Source of the DNA: CAYLOC01 sp964385195
Lineage (GTDB): Bacteria > Actinomycetota > Actinomycetes > Propionibacteriales > Nocardioidaceae
Reading direction: 5' to 3'
DNA: 13,086 nt
Assembly: GCA_964385195.1 (NCBI GenBank)
Contig: CAYLOC010000079.1
Span: forward strand, 1-13,086
How positions within the stretch are numbered: the first letter of the stretch is position 1; each line of letters begins with the position of its first letter. The translations under genes were made by a program, and so were the position numbers. A model generated the notes under the pieces. It was given only the letters and a program-made list of their open reading frames with translations, had not been told where the DNA came from and did not search any database. Below are positions 6,929-11,799 of the stretch, piece by piece.

Positions 6929-7943
6929 CCAGTGTCGGCTCCGGAACGAGTCTGATCCCGAACCGATCCTCGACTCCGGCGCGCACGGTGGCCGCGAGGT
7001 GCAGCAGGTCTCGTGTCGTGGCTCCGCCGCGGTTCGTGAGGGCCAGGGTGTGCTTGGTCGACAATGCCACCGGTCCGAGCCGGTAGCCGCGGGCGAACCC
7101 GGCTTGCTCGATCAGCCACGCGGCGCTGGTCTTCACCTGCCCGTCCGGCTGCGGGTACGCCGGGGCTCCGGCCGGGAGTTCGTGTGCCGCCAGGATGGGG
7201 TTGGTGAAGAACGAGCCGGCACTCCAGGTGTCGTGGTCCTCCGCGTCCAGGACCATGCCCTTACCAGCCCGAAGCGCGAGGACGGCGCGTCGCACCTCCG
7301 CTGCTGTCCGCCGTTCGCCGACCTCCGCCCCCAACGCGCGCGCCAACTCGCCGTACGCGATCGGGGAGCCGAGCTCGCTGACCGGGAACCGGAACGTGAC
7401 GGCGCCGACCACAAAGCGACCAGGCGAGCGTTTGAAGACGCTACTGCGGTAGTCGAAGCGGCACTCCTGCCGGGGCATGGTCCGTCGGGTGGCGGTGTGC
7501 CGGTCGTAGACGTCGACGGTGACGATGGTGTCGGCAACCTCCTGGCCGTAGGCACCCACGTTCTGGATGGGAACCGCTCCAACGCTGCCGGGGATGCCGG
7601 ACAGCGCCTCGATGCCGGTCCAACCGCGGTTGACGGCGAGGGTGACCAGAGCGTCCCAGTCCTCCCCCGCCTGCGCGGTCACGACCACCGCCGAGTCGTC
7701 GTTGTCGGTGCGTACGTTGAGGCCACTGGTGGTGACCCGGACCACCGTCGCCGGGACGCCCTCGTCGGCCACCACGAGATTGCTCCCGCCGCCCAGGACG
7801 AGGCATGGATCCTTGCGTGCGTCGGTGGCAGCGACAACGTCGTAGAGCTCTTCGGTGGTCGTGACCTCGACGAACCGGGCGGCGGGGCCACCGAGCCGTA
7901 GTGTGGTCCAGTCCCGCAGTCGTTGTCCGGGCCGGGTCAGCAC
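6912..7943 (-). CDS. murB: UDP-N-acetylenolpyruvoylglucosamine reductase
   Basis: MurB is the FAD/NADPH enzyme that makes UDP-N-acetylmuramate, an early cytoplasmic step of peptidoglycan synthesis. From the GTG at 7943 it is 343 residues. The FAD site includes LVLGGGSNLVVADEG (about 48-62) and IEALSGIPGSVGAVPIQNVG (111-130). Catalytic residues fall at R166 (DYRSS), S244 (AGSFFTNP) and E335 (PEPTLVN). The frame is open upstream to 8147, but that part is Arg/Gly-rich and lies within hadB. GTG at 7943 fits the N-terminus (LTRPGQRLRDWTTLRLGG) and overlaps the hadB TGA by seven bases, implying coupling. It converges with the deaminase gene. Confidence 0.95.
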   Translation of the reverse strand: MLTRPGQRLRDWTTLRLGGPAARFVEVTTTEELYDVVAATDARKDPCLVLGGGSNLVVADEGVPATVVRVTTSGLNVRTDNDDSAVVVTAQAGEDWDALVTLAVNRGWTGIEALSGIPGSVGAVPIQNVGAYGQEVADTIVTVDVYDRHTATRRTMPRQECRFDYRSSVFKRSPGRFVVGAVTFRFPVSELGSPIAYGELARALGAEVGERRTAAEVRRAVLALRAGKGMVLDAEDHDTWSAGSFFTNPILAAHELPAGAPAYPQPDGQVKTSAAWLIEQAGFARGYRLGPVALSTKHTLALTNRGGATTRDLLHLAATVRAGVEDRFGIRLVPEPTLVNCAL

Positions 7944-8344
7944 CGGACAACGGCCCGGCTCTGCCGGAGCACCCGCTGGCCGGCGCTGGTCACGGTGAGG
8001 TCGAGCGTCGCGGTGCCGGCCTCCTCGTCGACCCCCACCACGGCCGCTTCGACGTCGACCCGTGCCCCCTCCTCGTCGTCGGGAACCACCACCGGCTTGA
8101 CGAACCGGGCGCCGAACGACACCACCGCGTCCGGTCCACCGGCCCACGTCGTGACCGCGCGCGCGGCCAGTGCCAGGGTGAACATGCCGTGCGCGATCAC
8201 CCCGGGCAGCCCGACCGAGGTGGCCACCCGGTCACTCCAGTGGATCGGGTTGAAGTCTCCCGAGGCGCCGGCGTACCGGACGAGGTCCGCCCGGGTGACG
8301 TGGTAGACCTGCGGCTCGAGTCCCTGGCCGTGCTGGAAACGCAT
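7937..8344 (-). CDS. hadB: (3R)-hydroxyacyl dehydratase subunit HadB-like (MaoC)
   Basis: This 135-residue hot-dog-fold protein is the catalytic-type subunit of a (3R)-hydroxyacyl-thioester dehydratase. The hydratase-2 motif is intact: D30 and H35 in GDFNPIHWSDRVATSVGLPG, then VIAHGMF. In mycobacteria HadB pairs with HadA in the FAS-II cycle; the same pair is conserved here. The ATG at 8344 shares its A with the hadA stop (TGATG), and the stop overlaps murB, so hadA, hadB and murB are tightly coupled. No hadC-like gene follows. Whether it serves membrane fatty acids or another acyl chain is unknown. Confidence 0.9.
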   Translation of the reverse strand: MRFQHGQGLEPQVYHVTRADLVRYAGASGDFNPIHWSDRVATSVGLPGVIAHGMFTLALAARAVTTWAGGPDAVVSFGARFVKPVVVPDDEEGARVDVEAAVVGVDEEAGTATLDLTVTSAGQRVLRQSRAVVRC

Positions 8345-8763
8345 CAGGCTTCCCCAGCGGCCGACGGGGAGGTATGGATCAGCGTGGCGTGGGCGGTGAC
8401 GACGCGTTCGCCGGTAAGGGTGGCGATCTCGGTACGGGTGCCGATCATCTCCATCCCGGCAGCGGCGCGGACCGACTCGACGGTCAGTGTGGCCGTCAGC
8501 TGGTCCCCGGCGCGGACCGGACGCGCCTGCTCGAAGCGCTGGTCCCCGTGCACGATATGGCGCAGGTCGATCCCGACGTCGGGGTCCTCCAGCAGCCGGT
8601 TCATCGCCGGGAACGCGAGGACGATGGGGAAGGTCGGTGGCGCTGTCTTGTTGTCGTCAACGGGATCCGCGCCGACGGCCCGGGCGAACTCGGCGATCTT
8701 CTCCCGGCTGACCTGGTACGGCGGGGTGGGCGCGAAGGTCCGGCCCACCAGCGACTGGTCCAA
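8344..8763 (-). CDS. hadA: (3R)-hydroxyacyl dehydratase subunit HadA-like (MaoC N-type)
   Basis: This partner subunit of HadB has a hot-dog fold without the D-x4-H hydratase motif, as expected for HadA, which binds the acyl chain. Visible segments are YQVSREKIAEFARAVG (about 16-31), APPTFPIVLAFPAMNRLL (41-58) and IVHGDQRFEQARPVRAGD (70-87). Start choice is uncertain. TTG at 8763 gives 139 residues (MDQSLVGRTF) and begins two bases after the rpmG stop. CTG at 8769, overlapping that stop, and GTG at 8748 are alternatives. The DQSxVGR N-terminus resembles what I recall of Streptomyces homologues, which favours 8763 or 8769. The frame is open to 8892 only because rpmG lies there in another frame. 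Confidence 0.87.
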   Translation of the reverse strand: MDQSLVGRTFAPTPPYQVSREKIAEFARAVGADPVDDNKTAPPTFPIVLAFPAMNRLLEDPDVGIDLRHIVHGDQRFEQARPVRAGDQLTATLTVESVRAAAGMEMIGTRTEIATLTGERVVTAHATLIHTSPSAAGEA

Positions 8764-8765
8764 GG

Positions 8766-8936
8766 TCAGCGGGTCTCGCGGTGCTCGGTGTGCTTGCCGC
8801 AGCGGGGGCAGAACTTCTTCAGCGCGAGCCGGTCGGGGTCGTTGCGCCGGTTCTTCCGGGTGATGTAGTTGCGCTCCTTGCACTCGGTGCACGCCATCGT
8901 GATCTTGGGGCGGATGTCACTGCTCTTGCTGGCCAC
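8766..8936 (-). CDS. rpmG: 50S ribosomal protein L33, zinc-binding form
   Basis: This small 56-residue protein starts at the GTG at 8936 and reads VASKSSDIRPKITMACTECK onward. Two CxxC pairs (C16/C19 and C43/C46, in ACTEC and FCPRC) form the zinc ribbon of the C+ type of L33. The middle part, with ERNYITRKNRRNDPDRL, is characteristic of L33. The ribosome-binding site is weak (AGCGAGG). It lies between tRNA-Met and hadA, as in Mycobacterium tuberculosis, and probably shares a transcript with both. C+ ribosomal proteins often have zinc-free paralogues elsewhere that replace them under zinc limitation. Confidence 0.96.
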   Translation of the reverse strand: MASKSSDIRPKITMACTECKERNYITRKNRRNDPDRLALKKFCPRCGKHTEHRETR

Positions 8937-8987
8937 GGGATGCCTCGCTTCGGTTCTGCTCTACTGTATCGGCGGTCGTTCGGTTGG

Positions 8988-9061
8988 TAGCGGGGGCGGG
9001 ACTCGAACCCGCGACACCACGATTATGAGCCGTGTGCTCTGACCTCCTGAGCTACCCCGCC
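8988..9061 (-). tRNA. tRNA-Met (CAT anticodon, elongator type)
   Basis: Seventy-four bases fold as a cloverleaf on the minus strand. The acceptor stem is GGCGGGG/CCCCGCT with a terminal G-U pair, the anticodon stem is CACGG/TCGTG, the loop CTCATAA carries CAT, and the T arm GCGGG-TTCGAGT-CCCGC is perfect. The paired first position and the anticodon stem without three G-C pairs argue for elongator rather than initiator tRNA. A tRNA-Ile2 precursor cannot be excluded by eye. No 3' CCA is encoded. It lies four bases after tRNA-Thr. Confidence 0.94.
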
Positions 9062-9065
9062 GCGG

Positions 9066-9138
9066 AGCCCCTTTACGGAATCGAACCGTAGACCTTCTCC
9101 TTACCATGGAGACGCTCTGCCGACTGAGCTAAAGGGGC
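9066..9138 (-). tRNA. tRNA-Thr (GGT anticodon)
   Basis: Seventy-three bases fold as a cloverleaf on the minus strand: acceptor GCCCCTT/AAGGGGC, anticodon stem TCTCC/GGAGA with loop ATGGTAA (anticodon GGT), and T arm TACGG-TTCGATT-CCGTA. The discriminator base is T. No 3' CCA is encoded. It is the first gene of the tRNA-Thr/tRNA-Met/rpmG/had run. Confidence 0.96.
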
Positions 9139-9148
9139 GCGACGTACG

Positions 9149-9179
9149 AGGATACACAGGACGGAGGTGCCCATGCCAA
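9149..9179 (-). promoter_or_regulatory. Candidate promoter of tRNA-Thr/tRNA-Met/rpmG run
   Basis: On the minus strand TTGGCA (9174-9179) and TATCCT (9149-9154) are separated by 19 bases, with transcription expected to start a few bases before the tRNA-Thr 5' end at 9138. Both hexamers are good matches, but the spacing is long. Confidence 0.4.
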
Positions 9180-9242
9180 TCGGCTCAGTCAGTGTGCTTT
9201 CGCGCCGCGGCGGGAACGGGTGCTCTTCGGTGCGATTCTTTG

Positions 9243-9271
9243 TTGACATCTTTTATGCAGAATGGTAATTT
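9243..9271 (+). promoter_or_regulatory. Near-consensus sigma-70 promoter facing the protease gene antisense
   Basis: TTGACA (9243-9248), a 17-base spacer and TAATTT (9266-9271), with an extended TGG ahead of the -10, lie in an AT-rich patch (about 9236-9290) that stands out in this GC-rich window. Transcription would begin near 9278 on the plus strand. I find no convincing plus-strand gene downstream: the next 1.1 kb is antisense to the serine protease. The whole 239-bp gap (9139-9377) otherwise holds only the tRNA promoter and weak hairpins. Confidence 0.5.
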
Positions 9272-9341
9272 CCGGTTTGGATTCTCTTCGGGGAACCGCA
9301 CAGGTACAGGGGCCCCTCGCCCGGACGCTTCACCAGCATTC

Positions 9342-9367
9342 GGCGCGGGGGGTTTCCTTTTCGCGCC
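9342..9367 (-). terminator. Hairpin just after the protease stop codon
   Basis: A GGCGCG/CGCGCC stem with a 14-base loop begins about 11 bases after the protease stop at 9378. No T-tract follows on the minus strand, so termination is only possible, not shown. A perfect AGGGGCCCCT palindrome (9308-9317) and a CGGTT/AACCG stem (9273-9298) follow downstream. Confidence 0.3.
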
Positions 9368-9377
9368 CCACAGCAGG

Positions 9378-10358
9378 TCAGTACGTCATCAACGTGGCGT
9401 TGAACGCCCGCAGCACCTCGCCGATCGGCTGGTAGAAGCTGACGTTGGGGCGACCGACCTTCTGTCCGCAGACCCGCGAGCCACCCCGCCAGTAGAACTG
9501 TCCACCGCTGGTGATGCCGACGGCGTAGTCCCCGACCATGACGGCACCGCCGCTGTCTCCTGGCTCGACGCAGGCGTTGAACCGCACCAGTCCGTAGACG
9601 ATGTTGCCGTTGCCGTAGTTCACCGTCTCGTCATAGGTCTGGACCCTGCCGCATGTCCACCCGCTGCCCCACCCGCTCTTACAGACGCGGGCCCCGACCG
9701 ACGGCCTCGCCCTGCCCAGGACGGGGCGTGCATAGCCGTCGTGCATGTCGACCGCGCCCTGGGGATGCCAGAAACGTGGGGATGCGACCGTGATCGCTGC
9801 ATAGTCGTTGCCGGGGAAACTCGAGCCGCGGACACGGCCGAGCCAGCGTCCGTAGCGCCATGCGCCTGTAGCGCCGCGGGCACAGTGTCCGGCAGTGAGG
9901 ACGAGATAGTCACCGCCAGCCCTGGCATTGAACCCATCGGTGCAGCGGCGGTGGTTGTTGAGCACGAACGCCTGACCTCCGTAGAGGTACGCGGCAGCGT
10001 CGAGAGGGCGCCGTACCCGGGTTACGGTGACGAGGTCTCCGCGGAGTTCTGCCCGGTCAAGGAACGCTTTCGTGGCCGCGTCGTGCGCGCCCGCGGCCAC
10101 CGAGACCTGGACGGTGTGGTGGGGAACGTCGACGTACCACGCCCGCACTGCACCTACCCCATGATGCAGGGAGTAGCGGTCCAAAGATGCCTTTACCCGG
10201 TCGAGTTCGGCCCTGCTAGCGCTCCGATGCTGTGGTTTCACTGAGAGGACAGCGTGCTCCGCGCCGCGGGGCGGAGCAGCATCTGCTCGGGCTCCATTGA
10301 CGGTCACGACGGCGACCAGGAGGAGGCCTCCGGCCGCCGCGACGCGCGACACCCTCAT
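9378..10358 (-). CDS. Secreted streptogrisin-type (S1) serine protease with propeptide
   Basis: This 326-residue protein has a signal peptide (MRVSRVAAAGGLLLVAVVTV, likely cut after A25-D-A27). Residues of about 45-115 look like an alpha-lytic/streptogrisin propeptide (AWYVDVPHHTVQVSV at 73-87). The catalytic domain starts near 123. The triad is H158 (LTAGHC), D185 (GNDYAAI) and S269 (EPGDSGG), with GITSGGQ and FYQPIGEVL matching the streptogrisin C-terminus. Six cysteines suggest three disulfides (C139-C159, C226-C236, C263-C297). ATG at 10358 overlaps the upstream sortase stop by four bases (ATGA). It closes the four-gene surface operon. An exported protease is certain enough; substrate is not, though the co-encoded surface protein is an obvious candidate. 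Confidence 0.9.
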   Translation of the reverse strand: MRVSRVAAAGGLLLVAVVTVNGARADAAPPRGAEHAVLSVKPQHRSASRAELDRVKASLDRYSLHHGVGAVRAWYVDVPHHTVQVSVAAGAHDAATKAFLDRAELRGDLVTVTRVRRPLDAAAYLYGGQAFVLNNHRRCTDGFNARAGGDYLVLTAGHCARGATGAWRYGRWLGRVRGSSFPGNDYAAITVASPRFWHPQGAVDMHDGYARPVLGRARPSVGARVCKSGWGSGWTCGRVQTYDETVNYGNGNIVYGLVRFNACVEPGDSGGAVMVGDYAVGITSGGQFYWRGGSRVCGQKVGRPNVSFYQPIGEVLRAFNATLMTY

Positions 10359-11125
10359 CCGGCGCCGACCGAGCCGATGAACCGTGCGTACACGACGGTG
10401 TCGCTCTGGTAACCCCCTGCTTGCGGACGGTACCTCCCTCCGCAGGTGATGAGCCGCAACCCCGGATGATCGATGTCGCCGTACACCGACCGGGTGGGAA
10501 AGGAGGACTTTGGGTACGCCGCCACCCGGGTGACCCGGAAGATCACCACGGTGCCGTCCGCTCGGCCGATGCGGACCCGGTCCCCGGCCGTCAACCGGCC
10601 CAATCGGTAGAACACGCCCGGCCCGTAGCGCGCGGAGTGCACATGCCCAACGATGACCGAAGGCCCGACTTGCCCGGGCGTCGGCGAACCGCGATACCAC
10701 CCGGGCTTGTCGGTGGGTTCATACGGCGGAACCTGAAGTGTCCCGTCCTGGTTGCGGCCGAGGGTGAGCAGCCGTGAGTGAACATCGATCGCCGGAATGT
10801 CGATACGTTCCGGCACCGAGCGCGCCATTGCCACGACGGCGTGTTTCTGGATCACGGGCCTGGCCTGCGGGGACACACGCTTGGTGTGCGGAGCCACCCT
10901 GGTGGGCGAATGAGGTGGGGATGATGGAGACCCTGTGGCCGAGGCCCCGGGCGAAACCACCCAGGAGGCCTGCGCGGGAGGTCTCTCCGCGTCGCCGCCG
11001 TGGGCCAGCCCTACGGCTAGCAGGACGAGTCCGATGGCGGCCAGCGCCACGACGGCGAGCGTCCCACCGCCCCATCGAGAGGGAGGACGATTGGGGCGAT
11101 GGTGGTCCATGACGAGTCGGCGCAT
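10355..11125 (-). CDS. Class F-like sortase, histidine and cysteine present
   Basis: This 256-residue membrane-anchored transpeptidase has a short cytoplasmic N-terminus, a membrane helix (about 22-41), a Pro/Ser/Thr-rich linker (45-100) and a sortase beta-barrel domain (104-250). Class F-like motifs include PERIDIPAIDV, GWYRGSPTPGQVGPSVIVGH, VFYRLGRLTAGDRVRIGRAD, FPTRSVYGD and LRLITCGG. Catalytic H161 and C228 are present. Before the last strand the sequence reads YQSDTVVYA, with Q240 where the neighbouring sortase (PRGNVVVFA) has an arginine nearby, so the catalytic Arg may be missing or supplied by R231 or R233. ATG at 11125 shares one base with the preceding stop (TGATG); ATG at 11110 is an alternative. 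Its target signal is unknown. Confidence 0.88.
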   Translation of the reverse strand: MRRLVMDHHRPNRPPSRWGGGTLAVVALAAIGLVLLAVGLAHGGDAERPPAQASWVVSPGASATGSPSSPPHSPTRVAPHTKRVSPQARPVIQKHAVVAMARSVPERIDIPAIDVHSRLLTLGRNQDGTLQVPPYEPTDKPGWYRGSPTPGQVGPSVIVGHVHSARYGPGVFYRLGRLTAGDRVRIGRADGTVVIFRVTRVAAYPKSSFPTRSVYGDIDHPGLRLITCGGRYRPQAGGYQSDTVVYARFIGSVGAG

Positions 11126-11799
11126 CAGTCGGCTGCCGCCCTTCTCAGGTGACGGGCATCGACCAGGGAGGCGAAGACGACGACGTTGCCGCGCGGGTCG
11201 CCTTGATGGAGCTTGCCACCGCAGGTGATGATGCGTAACTCGGAGCGGGATACGTCGCCGTACACCTTCGATGTCGGCATCGTGCCCTGCTTGTAGGTCT
11301 CGATCTGCGACACCCGGAACACCGCGACAGAGCCGTCTGCACGAGCAATCCGGATCGTGTCCATGGGCTGCAACTCGGCAAGGTGATCGAACACCCCAGG
11401 TCTGGCCGGCGACCGGCGGATGTAGCCCACAATCACCGACACGCCGGTCTCTCCCGGCGTGACTGTGCGGTCATACCATCCGACTCGACGGACCGGCGGG
11501 AGTCGAACGAGGTGCTTTCCTTTCTGGTCTCCCAGCTTCATCAACGGCTCGTGTACGTCGATCGCGGGGATCACGAGCGTTGTGGGTGTAGCACGACCCA
11601 TATGAAGCGGTGACTCACCCTGTGGCATCGGCGGGTCCTGCTTCGAGGGGGTGCTGGGGGAGGCGCCTTCAGCGATGGGCTGCCCTCCGTTGTTCAATGT
11701 CTTGCCAAGGCTCAGCACGATGAGGGCGAGTACGGCCACGACGGCCGCCGAGGCAACAATGCCCCGGCGGCCCCCGCGCCTTCTCCTCCTTTGACTCAC
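11125..11799 (-). CDS. Class F-like sortase with Tyr replacing the catalytic His
   Basis: This 224-residue sortase homologue has an Arg-rich N-terminus (MSQRRRRRGGRRG), a membrane helix (about 14-32), a linker (36-70) and the barrel domain (71-213). Motifs match the neighbour: LVIPAIDVHEPLMKLG, GWYDRTVTPGETGVSVIVG, VFDHLAELQPMDTIRI, TSKVYGD and LRIITCGGK with C193. R203 precedes NVVVFA. Where VGH is expected it reads VGY: Y126, codon TAC at 11422-11424, one base from CAC. Transpeptidation is therefore doubtful; it may be a pseudoenzyme or partner of the other sortase. GTG at 11799 overlaps the surface-protein stop by four bases (GTGA), with GAAGGAG 11 bases upstream. The reading frame is intact, so this is not a simple pseudogene. 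Confidence 0.85.
   Translation of the reverse strand: MSQRRRRRGGRRGIVASAAVVAVLALIVLSLGKTLNNGGQPIAEGASPSTPSKQDPPMPQGESPLHMGRATPTTLVIPAIDVHEPLMKLGDQKGKHLVRLPPVRRVGWYDRTVTPGETGVSVIVGYIRRSPARPGVFDHLAELQPMDTIRIARADGSVAVFRVSQIETYKQGTMPTSKVYGDVSRSELRIITCGGKLHQGDPRGNVVVFASLVDARHLRRAAAD

Noticed and set aside
7944..8147. Upstream extension of the murB frame to 8147
   Set aside because: It lies in hadB in another frame and is Arg/Gly-rich. The GTG at 7943 matches the MurB N-terminus and the coupling to hadB.
8988..9138. tRNA pair as an attachment site for an integrated element
   Set aside because: Both tRNAs belong to a conserved housekeeping run, and I see no integrase or duplicated tRNA 3' end in the window.
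9192..10244. Plus-strand open frame of 350 residues near the strong plus-strand promoter
   Set aside because: From about 9378 it is purely antisense to the serine protease, it begins before the promoter, and it shows no domain or signal features.
11125..11799. Calling the His-less sortase a pseudogene
   Set aside because: The frame is intact, other family motifs and the Cys are conserved, and its start and stop overlaps with both neighbours are maintained. Loss of activity is possible but decay is not shown.
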